NCBI GenBank assembly: GCA_038502055.1
Contig: JAXRKN010000038.1
Coordinates: forward strand, 2,480,001-2,544,000
Length of the DNA: 64,000 nucleotides
DNA from: Tanytarsus gracilentus
Lineage: Eukaryota > Arthropoda > Insecta > Diptera > Chironomidae
Reading direction: 5' to 3'
Part shown: one piece after another, positions 1-9,285 of the stretch
Layout: each line of letters opens with the position of its first letter
Numbering within the stretch: position 1 is the first letter of the stretch
Position numbers and translations under genes: made by a program
The notes under the pieces: model-generated
Databases searched by the model: none
Told to the model about the DNA's origin: nothing
The model's input: the letters and a program-made list of their open reading frames with translations, nothing else

Positions 1-642
1 TTGGATAACAGTCTGTTTCACCATTGCAAGCAACATCAGCACGCAAAATCGGGAGTAGAGTCATGCCGCTGACTTGACCGAGCTTAAGACTAATAAATTG
101 CAAACTAAAAAATTCGTCAAGTTTTGCAGCTTGTTCAGGTAATTTAAACAAATCTCCGGCTAAAGCATTTTGACATGATTTCACACCTCCCGTGCCAATC
201 ATGACGGCAGTCATTCCAATAAACGAAACAATGCGGATGGATAAAAATTCAAACTTAATGGACGCTATGGTCATAATAGAAACACCCAAGATGTAAATTA
301 GAGTCATGTAAAAAACTGTTTTGTATTTTCCAAGAAAACTATCCGCGATGATGCCACCAAATATTGCGAATAAGTAGAGAAGAAATTCATTGAAATGATA
401 AATTGCAGTCGAGATGTTCTTGTCAAATAAAAGCTGCTGATTGAGATAAATTGCCAGAATTGCTAAAAAATCAATTTTAATTAATTCAAATTGTGAAAAT
501 TTTTTCTTTTATAAATTCTAAAACAGTTTTAAACTTTGATAAAATTCAAAATCAACTAACAAAAAAATCCACCCGAACTGAATCGATCAAAGTACATATT
601 CCAAAGAATGTACCAAGCACCTTTTGGATATTTTTCACTCAT
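1..642 (-). CDS. SLC15/POT-family transporter A, 5' part (runs off left edge)
   Basis: This is the first gene of the tandem array, and only its N-terminal part is inside the window. Exon 1 is 642-561 (27 codons plus one base, MSEKYPKGAW...). A 98-bp intron follows, and exon 2 starts at 462 and continues beyond base 1. The protein begins with a TM1 segment containing DRFSSGG, the degenerate counterpart of the POT motif ExxERFxYY. Further membrane helices follow, then a PTR2-type stretch (GGVKSCQNALAG, then LPEQ). The family moves di- and tripeptides or related compounds across membranes, usually driven by protons; the substrate here is unknown. Exon 2 runs without the intron that genes C, D and F have after the third helix, so A groups with B. 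The ATG at 642 was chosen because it aligns with its neighbours; another ATG at 667 opens a seven-codon upstream ORF. Confidence 0.86.
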
Positions 643-771
643 CTTAAAGATTATTGTCTTCACTCATCTGACGCAAATCAGATACTGCGAGAAAAATTTC
701 ACACTAGAGAGATAAAATTTTTTAAAATGTCGCCACGCGTTAAGCGAAATAAATCAAATTGCAATATCTTA

Positions 772-777
772 TTTATT
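772..777 (-). terminator. Polyadenylation signal of transporter B
   Basis: On the minus strand AATAAA occurs 11 bases after the TGA, implying a very short 3' UTR. Confidence 0.55.
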
Positions 778-787
778 TTAAAGCTGT

Positions 788-2320
788 TCATGCTTCCATT
801 TCGTTGCTAATCGCATGATTATCAATGTCAATGTACTTGTAACGTACAGCTAGAACACCAAATAGAAAAGTGTCAATGAACATGAGACATGCATAGAAAA
901 TGAATTCGTAAATTTGAGAGTCAAAAATATTTAAACCGCTGATGAGGAAAACTATAAAACTTCCACCAGCGACAGTCATGTAAACTGCGGCAGTCATGAC
1001 TGACTTCATACTTTGAGGTGCTTGAGTGTATGCGAATGCAACATTTGCTACCCAGAGAAGTACTTCAGAAGTTGCAACCAAAATGTATTGCGGAATCAAC
1101 CTGGAATTAAAAAAAATCTTCAGATTTGATCAAAAAATATTTTTTACATACCATAAAATCGATACGTAAGCTTGAGAAATTTTCGATTCCACATATGCTG
1201 ATAAAATAAATGAAAGAGCCGCAAAAATCATTCCAAGTGACATTCTCTGCAGTGGCGATTTAATGCCAACTTTTTCTAGTAGTGGAAAAAGGACTTGATT
1301 GAAAAGTGGAATTAAAACTGTGATGATCATCGGACCAAGGACCAGCATTTGATCGGGCTTAATTGTGTACACTCCAATGTCGCCGTTCATTCGAGTCGCT
1401 TGAAAAATCCATTTCGACGATTGTTGTTGAATGAGTGACCAATAGAATGGAAGTGGCAGGTAAACTGTTAAAACATTCAAAATTATTTTTGTGTCTCTGA
1501 CGAGTTTTGGTCCAAACTTATCTTCAGAATGGTCAAGCCAGTGTGATTTAATTTCTTTTTTGTTTGATTTAATTTTCATTATCGTCGCGTGTTTGATGCA
1601 TTTCAGAACTTTCATGACCATATTTCCACTCGGCGGTACGTGAACAAAATTCTTCCTTCCAAGCCATAAAGTCAGCAGTGCAGAAAGCATCAAAAGGGCT
1701 GGAACACCAAAAGCCAGTGGATAACAATCATTTTTTCCAAAACACTTGACATCTTCACGAAGAATTGGAACTAACATAATTCCCGCGACTTGCCCACACT
1801 TTAGCACAAAGTAATGCATCGAAAAATAATAATTCAGCAATTCTGATTGCTCCGGAAGTTTGAACTGATTGCCACCGAAAACATTTTGATTTGATTTGAT
1901 GCATCCCATTGATATCATGGCAGTAACGAGACCAATGCACGACATAATTCGAATAGATAAGAATGGAAGTTCAATGGATGCGATTGCAACTGTGGAACTG
2001 CCCAAGACACAAGTCAAGGTCATAATAATTAAAGTACGATAAACGCCAAAGTAATTTTCCGCGATAATTGCACCTGCGATTGTGAAGAAGTATAGCAAAA
2101 AGTCATTGACATGATAAAGAGCAGTTGCGGTGTTTGTATCGAAGCCCAATTTTTGATTGAGGTAAATCGCGAGAATAACTGTAAAGTTTTTAATTTAGTA
2201 AAATTTTTAAAAGCCATATTAAAGTTCACCTATAAATCCTCCAGTGCTAAATCGATCGAGAAAAATATTTCCCAAAATATAATAAATTCCTTTTGGAAAA
2301 TTTTCCCTTTTCGCTCCCAT
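788..2320 (-). CDS. SLC15/POT-family transporter B
   Basis: This is a complete gene with exons 2320-2230, 2178-1152 and 1100-788, which join to 476 codons plus TGA. It is predicted to be a 12-helix integral membrane carrier of the proton-coupled oligopeptide transporter family. Residues about 21-28 read LDRFSTGG in TM1. The PTR2-like signature GCIKSNQNVFGGNQ lies near 122-135. SHWLDHSEDKFG and KPDQM, typical of animal SLC15, follow. The TM7 motif is FYWSLIQQQSSKW, so the Asp of the FDQQ motif of PepT1 is replaced by Ile. TM10 keeps the substrate-site Glu (TSEVLLW). Only a few residues separate TM9 and TM10, so the roughly 200-residue extracellular domain of vertebrate PepT1/2 is absent. An intron interrupts TM10 at SILW, which is not seen in C to F. 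An AATAAA lies 11 bases after the stop, so the 3' UTR is very short. Confidence 0.92.
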
Positions 2321-2417
2321 TTTCCTCACAATCAAGTAGTTATTATGTTAAGATCACAACTGAAAATACTTGAGTATGAAAAAATAAATTCAAACAAATT
2401 TTTAATCTAAGAAAAGC

Positions 2418-2423
2418 TTTATT
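2418..2423 (-). terminator. Polyadenylation signal of transporter C
   Basis: On the minus strand AATAAA occurs about 30 bases after the stop codon. Confidence 0.55.
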
Positions 2424-2454
2424 AATAAATAAGATAAAAGAAATGTAAATATTT

Positions 2455-4028
2455 TCATACATCGTCCGTGTTGTTCACATTCTCAACGTATTTATAACGC
2501 ATGGCGATAATAACAAAAGCGACTGCATCTAGCAACATCAAAAGAGCGAAGAATAAAAATTCATAAACTTGAGAGTCGAAAATTTGAGTGCCGCTGATTA
2601 TGAGAACGATTAAATTTCCACCGGCAACGACAAGATAGACGAAAGAGTTCATGACAGATTTCATTTTTGAGGGCGACTGTGAGTATGCGAATTGAACGCT
2701 CGAAATCCAAACGAGAACTTCCGCGGCAGCAATTAAAATGTATTGAGGTAAAAGAAGAAAGATTGAAAGATTCTTTTCGCTAATTTGTGACTCAATGTAA
2801 GCGGAAATTAAAAATGCAATCACTGAGCAACCCATGCCACCTGCCATTTTTTGTAGTGGTGATTTGATGCCACATTTTGCGATTTGAGGGAATAAAAGCT
2901 TTTCGAAAATTGGCACTAAAATCACAATAAATATTGGAACGAAAACTACAAGTTGATCGGGTTGTATCTCAAACCCGCCAATGTAGCGATCCATTTTTTT
3001 CGCTTGAAAGTTCCATCTTGAGGACTGTTGCTGGACCAAAGCCCAAAAGATGATTTGTGGAAGGAAAACGATGATGACACTCAGAAAAGACTTTGACTCT
3101 GTCACAAACTGTCTTCCGAATCTCAACTCAGCATGGTCGAGCCAGTGTTTTTTGGGCACCATGCATTTATCGATGATTTTTCCTTTGATGGCGCACTAAA
3201 AGATTGATTTGAGTTTGTAAATTTTAAAATTTTTGTCTTCTCACCACAACACACTTGCAAAATTTAACAAATAAATTTTCAGTTGGTGCCACATGGACGT
3301 AAGTTTTTTTGCCTTTCCATAAGGTTAAAAATGATAAAACCATTAAAAGCATTGAAATTCCATAAACCAATGAGTTGCAATTATTTCTCTCAAAACATTG
3401 AATACTTTCACGGAGCAAAGGATAGACAAGAATTCCAACAACTTGTCCAGATTTAAGCACTGCCAGTTGAAAAGTATAGAAAAGATTTATTTTATCAACT
3501 TGTTCTGGAAGTTTAAATTGACTTGCTCCGAAAACGTTATAATTACACCGACAGCATCCAGCACCAACGCAAATTGCAATGAAAGAAATGAAGGAAATTG
3601 TTCTGAAAATTTACAAATATTTTTTCGATTAAAAAAATTTTGACTCGAAATTTACAAACCTCATAGCTAAGAGTGATAAATTAATTGAAGCTATAGTCAG
3701 CAGTCCACATCCTACACCAAAAGTGATTATCATATAAAGCAATGATCTGTAAAGTCCTACAAAGCTATCAGCCAAAATGGCGCCAAAAATTGTCGCAAGG
3801 TGTAGAAGAAAATCATTGCCATGAAAAATGGCGGTCGAAATGCTTTCGCTGTAGAGAAGTTGCTCATTGAGATATAAAGCCAAGATAGCTGAAAAATTAT
3901 TTCAGAAAATTTAATTAACATTTCAAAAACTTTAAATTACCGAAAATTCCTCCAGACGTGACACGCTCCAAAAAAGTATTACATAAAATAAAGTAAATAG
4001 CTTTCGGAAAAGTCTTGAAGAAATTCAT
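2455..4028 (-). CDS. SLC15/POT-family transporter C
   Basis: The exons are 4028-3941, 3888-3660, 3602-3245 and 3195-2455, giving 471 codons plus stop. All splice sites are GT..AG with matching phases. The TM1 motif is FLERVTSGG, which keeps Glu-Arg but not the first Glu or the Tyr-Tyr. The normal PTR2 signature is altered to GCCRCNYNVFGASQ, with two extra cysteines and a changed second Gly, so this is the most divergent member. The second half has HWLDHAELRFG, FWALVQQQSSRW, QPDQLVVF and the TM10 Glu (AAAEVLVW). The extracellular insert between TM9 and TM10 is missing. Exon 2 (229 nt) and exon 3 (358 nt) have exactly the same lengths as in D and F. An AATAAA lies about 30 bases after the stop codon. 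Substrate and tissue are unknown. Confidence 0.9.
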
Positions 4029-4151
4029 ATCAGACTGAAGTGTTTCACAACTCAAATTCAACTGAAAGCGTACGAAAAATTTATCTCAAAAAATAAAAGT
4101 GATAACACTAAAAAATTATCTCACTTTAATACACACCATTAAGTGTGCATC

Positions 4152-4157
4152 TTTATT
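4152..4157 (-). terminator. Polyadenylation signal overlapping the stop codon of transporter D
   Basis: The sequence TCATAATAAAG contains the TAA stop (4158-4156), and AATAAA starts on its second base. No other AATAAA is closer. Confidence 0.45.
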
Positions 4158-5815
4158 ATGAAATTTCTTCATCTTCTAACAATTTTATCATTTCATGATC
4201 GGTGTACTTGTAACGATGAGTCAGAAGTGATAAAAGCGCCACATCGAGGATCATTAAAAAGGCGAAGAAAAAATATTCTACGACTTGAGAGTCAAAGAGA
4301 GAAACGCCACTGATGATGGCAACAATAAAATCTCCAAGTGCAATGCTTAAGTACATAAAAGCCACCATCACTGGTTTCATGCTCGCTGGTGCTTCTTTGT
4401 AAGCAAAATTCAGATGAGATAAGTAGACAAAAATTTCGGCTATGGCAAGAATGAAAAATTGCGGCACTTGCCATAGCATTGAGATCTCCTGTCGGTTGAC
4501 TTGCATTTCAAGCACAGCAGCAACAATAAATGCAATAATTGTACAAAAATTTCCAAAAATTATCCTATGAAGCATTGTCTTGATTCCAATTTTCTCAAGT
4601 TTTGCATAGCCAACATGTTCGAAGAAAGGAATAAGAAAAAGCACCAAAACTGAGTTGAGGACAATCATTTGATCTGGTTTAATTTTAAAGAATCCTAAAT
4701 CGCCGTTCATTCGAGTTGCTTGAAAAATAAATCTTGATGATTGTTGCATTTGAAGTGCCCAAAACATTGGAATTGGTATGAACATGACGAGAACTTTTAG
4801 AGCTACTTTCGTTTCGAGAACAAGCTTCCGACCAAATTTTTCCTGAGAGTATGCGAGCCAGTGTTGCTTGTGGTTACCTTCACTATTTCCTTGCTTATGC
4901 TTTTCCAAAATTGCATGCTAAAATTAAAATAATTAGCTTAAAAGCTTTAGAAAGCTCATTTAAATACCTTAATGCAATTGAATACTCTTAGAAGCATGTT
5001 TCCGTTTGACTGAACGTGAATGTAATAAGATTTTCCACTTATTAATGCTGAAACTGCAATAGCCACAAAAAAACTGGCCACTCCGTATGCTAATGCATAA
5101 CAATCATCATTTCCAAAGCATTTAACATCTTCCCTCATTATTGGATAAGTAAATCGAGCAAGAAAACTTCCACATTTAAGTGCAAAGTACTGAGCTGAGA
5201 AATAAATTTGAAGCTGACGCGCTTCATCAGGTAGTTTGTGTTGATTACCGCCAAAAACATTCGTGTTTCCTTTAATGCATCCGCATCCAATGATTGTGAT
5301 AGACAATCCAGTAATAACAAACACCCTTAACGACAAAATATGTAAGTTATCTTAATGGTCAATGAACGTTTAATCAAAATAAATTACTCAAGTGGAAGAT
5401 TCAGAGGTGAAATTAATCCGACAGACAAAATAATCAGCCCTGCTATGTACACAAATGACATGATAAGAATTGATTTATATAAACCTAGCCAAACATCAGC
5501 CAAAACAGCGCCAGCAATAGTAAACAAAAGCGTCAGGCCTTCATACACGTGGAACATAGATGTTGCCAAATTTTTGCTTAATCCTAATTTGTTGTGTAAA
5601 AATAGTGGAAGAATTGCTGGAATAAGATAAATGACCGTTTGAACTCTGGACTTTGAATTTTCGCATGCTTATTTTTTTTCACCCAAAACTCCTGCCGTGC
5701 AATATCGCTCGAAAAATATATTGGCAACGATAAAGGGGACTGACTTTGGAATTTTTTTATTAGTTTCAATTTTATTGTCATCGGATGAATTTTCAATTGA
5801 TTCTAATTCAGGCAT
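4156..5815 (-). CDS. SLC15/POT-family transporter D
   Basis: The exons are 5815-5683, 5616-5388, 5325-4968 and 4917-4156, for a 493-residue protein. It begins with a hydrophilic 25-residue cytosolic tail rich in Asp, Glu and Lys, then TM1 with FFERYCTAG near residues 34-42. The PTR2-like signature is GCIKGNTNVFGGNQ. HWLAYSQEKFGRK, FWALQMQQSSRF (TM7, Asp replaced by Met), KPDQM and a TM10 IAEIFVYLSHLNFAY with Glu follow. The length and exon pattern are identical to gene F. The last codon run is GAAATTTCATAATAAAG, so an AATAAA signal overlaps the stop codon and the 3' UTR must be very short. The gene sits 328 bp from the 3' end of E in the same orientation. It is a multipass membrane carrier; the substrate is not deducible. 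Confidence 0.92.
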
Positions 5816-5866
5816 TTTTATATTTTTAATCAAGACACACAATATCACAGTTTGAAATTTGAAACC

Positions 5867-5895
5867 CTACTGAAAAAGTGACTTCGCATTTTATA
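5867..5895 (-). promoter_or_regulatory. Core promoter of transporter D
   Basis: On the minus strand a TATAAAAT lies at 5895-5888 and an arthropod-type initiator TCAGTAG at 5873-5867. They are about 24 bases apart, slightly closer than usual. Downstream, still in the short leader, is a TTCAAACTGTGAT-like motif also seen after the initiators of E and F. The ATG at 5815 follows about 55 bases from the predicted start site. Confidence 0.5.
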
Positions 5896-6123
5896 AGTGA
5901 TAAGCAAAGTGTAAAGCATGTGAAAGAGATAGAGCGAAAAAAAAACTCAGCTGATAATTATGAGTTTTCAATGTGTGTGGATTGTCAAGGTTACATGAGG
6001 GAGTGTCAATATTTGCCTTGTCTAAAACCGGCAAGCCATGTGCATATTGTTTACATTCTAGGTCGTTGACACTGTTTTAAAAAGAAAACAGATAAAAATT
6101 CATAATTTATTTTCAAACAAAAT

Positions 6124-6129
6124 TTATTT
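6124..6129 (-). terminator. Polyadenylation signal of transporter E
   Basis: On the minus strand AATAAA lies 15 bases after the stop. A second copy overlaps the stop codon itself (6148-6143). Confidence 0.5.
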
Positions 6130-6143
6130 CACGATTAACAATT

Positions 6144-8014
6144 TTATTTTCCATTTTGCGTCTCATTTTCTTCATCAAGTTTGTCTAAAATCACTTTTAA
6201 CGGAACTTGATCGTCTTCGTCTAAAATATCTAATTTCGTATTTTCATATCTAGTTGCGAGAATAATTAATGATATGACAGCGAGTAGGACGAGTCCTGAA
6301 TAAAATGCATATTCAAATGCTTGTGTTGGGAAGAGTGCGAGACTACTAAATATGGCGACAACTAAATCTCCACCAGCCATGCTTAAATAGAGCAATGACA
6401 TCATGACCGGTTTCATACTTGGCGGTGCTTCTTTGTATGCGAAATTGAGGTGTGAGAGATATGTGAAAATTTCGGCAACTCCAATGATGAAATATTGCGG
6501 AACTTGCCATAAAATACTGAGATTATTGTTCTTCTGTATTTGAATTTCAAGAATCGATGCGATAAGGAAAGCAATTACAATTAAAATTCCTCCTAAAACA
6601 AGTCGCTGCAGCATCGTTTTAATTCCAATTTTGGTGAGCCATGGATAGATGAATTTGTCGAGAACTGGAATCATTGAGATTGCCATGAGAGAATTAACGA
6701 CAATCATTTGATCGGGTTTTATTGTGTACCATCCGAGATCGCCGTCCATTCTGGCTGCTTGAAAAATCCATCTCGATCTTTGCTGCATTAAAGCTGACCA
6801 AAATATTGGCGCTGGAAGTGAGACCACGATGACTTTAAGTGCAATTCTAGTTTCCCTCACAAGCTTCCTTCCAAATTTATCTTCAGCATAATCCAACCAA
6901 TGCGATTTTCGCTCAAAATTATTTGAAAATTTTTCAGTAATTGCACACTTCATGCATTGAATCACCTTCACTATCATATTTCCATTGGGTTTGAGAATTT
7001 TGTACTTTGACGTACCGAGGAGAAAGATAAATGTAGCAAAAGCCATAATGACTGCAGGTATTCCAAAAGTAAGCAAATAGCAATCGTCATTTCCAAAACA
7101 TTTGACATCTGCGCGTATAATCGGAAATATGAGACGTGCGAGAAAACTTCCGCATTTTACACCGAAATATTGCACTGAAAAATAAGTCTCTAGTTGTCTT
7201 TTCTGTTCAGGTAGGACGTGTTGGCCACCTCCAAAAGCATTCAAATTGTTTTTTAAGCCTCCACTTCCAATAATCATAATTGATAATCCAATCGCTACAA
7301 ATACCCTAAAAGCATTTATATTTTTTTGATAAGATTAAAAAGTTTTAAAATTAAATCGAAAATTTTTTACCCGATCGGTAAATTGAGGGGGTCAATCATA
7401 GCGACCGAAAGTAGAGTAAGAGCACTGACATATATCAATGAGGTTATTATTACTGCTTGATAAAGACCCAGCCATGTGTCGGCCACGATTGTGCCGAAAA
7501 TTGTCGTGAGCAATGTCAAACCTTCGAAAATGTGAAAAATTGATGTCGATGTGTTTTTATCAAGCTCCAATTTAATGTGTAAAAAAAGGGGAAGTATAGC
7601 TGGAAAGATAAGGGAAATTGTGATTAATACATTGGTCATACATTTAAGCGAATTCTTATCAATTCTGAGGATAAAGACACAAATGGCAATAAAGTCTGTA
7701 TTGATTGATCAAACACGTTTTTATCACGCATGTGTTTTGGAGAAATGTAGCGAAAAAAATTATTTTGTTCGCTAACTGAATTTTATTTAGCGATGAGAAA
7801 TAATTTTATGTGAACATTTTCATAGCATAAACTATTGACCTTGAAAGGCTTAAGAAATTTTCAGTTGCCAAAGTGTGAACTTACTCAAAACACCCGCAGT
7901 GCAATGTCTTTCAAAAAATATGTGTGTCACTATGTGAGGCGTTGACCTCAGCACCCATGGTCCCTTTTTTTCCTCTTCTTTTTTGTGCAAATCTTCCTGA
8001 TCATTTTTACCCAT
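6144..8014 (-). CDS. SLC15/POT-family transporter E (proximal first exon)
   Basis: The exons are 8014-7885, 7599-7371 and 7305-6144, giving 506 residues. The last exon holds everything from TM4 onward, because the intron that splits this region in C, D and F is absent. The N-terminal tail is very charged (KNDQEDLHKKEEEKK). TM1 carries FFERHCTAG. The signature is GGLKNNLNAFGGGQ. SHWLDYAEDKFGRK, FWSALMQQRSRW (TM7, Asp replaced by Met), KPDQM and VAEIFTYLSHLNFAY in TM10 follow. There is no extracellular insert. The C-terminal tail after the last helix is longer than in its neighbours and acidic. A second, distal first exon at 8850-8985 has the same phase and could replace exon 1. AATAAA occurs across the stop codon and again 15 bases downstream. 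Confidence 0.91.
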
Positions 8015-8052
8015 TTTATTTTTTAATGATAACTGTTCGAATGCGAGAATAA

Positions 8053-8084
8053 CACTGAGCTATACAGTTTCATCTTCGCGTATA
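8053..8084 (-). promoter_or_regulatory. Proximal core promoter of transporter E
   Basis: Reading the minus strand, TTTTTATACGCG is followed by CTCAGTG. The TATA starts at 8084 and the initiator A is at 8056, a 28-base spacing as expected for a TATA/Inr promoter. The ATG is at 8014. Confidence 0.55.
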
Positions 8085-8849
8085 AAAATTTGTGAATATT
8101 TTATATTGAATGATAACATACGTCTTATGTGGTGTGAGTCGAATACTTAAAAGTTTACACCTTGAAAACATTGTAAAAAAATAATGTGGATAAAAATAGA
8201 CAGACTTTGAAGAGAAACAGAAATAATAACAGAAAATTTTTACGCGTAATTATTTGGACCCAAAATCCGTCTATTTTTAGACCCAAACAACTGTTTCTGA
8301 GTTTGTTAATCTTTTTTTCAATGTTGTTCAAACTTTTTAATGAAATTTTGTGAAGAAAAAAATTGCAAAAACAAATAAAAACGTTTTCGTCTATGACTAA
8401 GCATTTTTAATTATCAAGTGACGATAATTTTTTAACTCGTTTAATTCTTACTCAATTTTCTTGTTATCCGAAATAACTCATTTATCGTGTAAGGTGTGAT
8501 TTTTAACACTCTATATGTTATTTTTTGTCTACAACGTTTTAAACCATTTAATTTTCACTTTTATTCGGAAAATGTTTTATTAATTCTTTAACACGTGTAT
8601 CCGGATACAAAATAATTTTTTTAACTACAACTTAATTATGATTCATTTGCTCAATAATTTCAATACATGTTTGCAGTTTTTGAGGTTAATTAAAATTAAA
8701 ATTTTTTTTATAGAATTTAAAATATTAATTTCCACACCACTTTTTATTTTTTATAAATTGAATTTTTTTTAAAAGAATTTATTTATTTTTGCAAGAAATC
8801 CACATGTCTTTGACTTAACCTATTAATGCACAGTTTTGATAACACTCAC

Positions 8850-8985
8850 TTAATATGCCAGCCGTGCAATATCGTTCCAAAAATATGTCACAGACAATAA
8901 AAGGTGTGGACTTGAGCACCCAAGGACCATCATTTTCCTCCTTATTTTTCTTAAATTCATTTTGGACATTATAATTTTTAACCAT
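8850..8985 (-). CDS. Extra first exon of an SLC15 gene, probably alternative exon 1 of transporter E
   Basis: An intact first exon encodes 45 residues plus one base, from ATG at 8985 to a good donor A|GTGAGT. The peptide starts MVKNYNVQNEFKKNKEEND, then GPWVLKSTPFIV and the TM1 motif FLERYCTAGIL. It closely parallels the exon 1 of E (GPWVLRSTPHIV, FFERHCTAGVL). The phase (one base left over) fits the E exon 2 acceptor at 7599, about 1.25 kb downstream. No exon 2 of its own exists before the E exon 1. It can therefore be an alternative first exon of E or the only surviving piece of a lost gene. The first reading is favoured because the exon is open, ends in a strong donor and has its own promoter signals. 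Confidence 0.72.
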
Positions 8986-9053
8986 TTTAGTTTTTTTTAT
9001 TCTTAAAAGTAATTTTTTATATTTTACACATCACAATTCGATAGCTAAGGTAA

Positions 9054-9089
9054 CACTGAAAAATTCAGTCTCGGCTGCGCGAAATTATA
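9054..9089 (-). promoter_or_regulatory. Core promoter of the distal first exon
   Basis: On the minus strand TATAATTT starts at 9089 and TCAGTG has its A at 9057, a 32-base spacing. The motif CGAATTGTGATG follows 17-29 bases later. The ATG at 8985 is about 70 bases from the predicted start. Confidence 0.55.
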
Positions 9090-9285
9090 GCTTTTGTATT
9101 TGCTGATTGTGTTATCACTGACGTGTGTCAAATGTTTAGAGATTTCTTTTTTTTATCGTTATACAAGTACCATTATTATATTAACAACATTGTAATGTGA
9201 GTCACTGAATGCCAATGACGATTGAGTGGAAATAATATATAAAAATTGAAAGTCATGGCACCAAATTTGTTTTTTAAATTAACAA

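Noticed and set aside
8850..8985. Reading this exon as a pseudogene of a seventh transporter
   Set aside because: It is fully open with a strong donor and promoter signals, and no other exon remnants lie nearby. An alternative first exon of E is simpler, although not proved.
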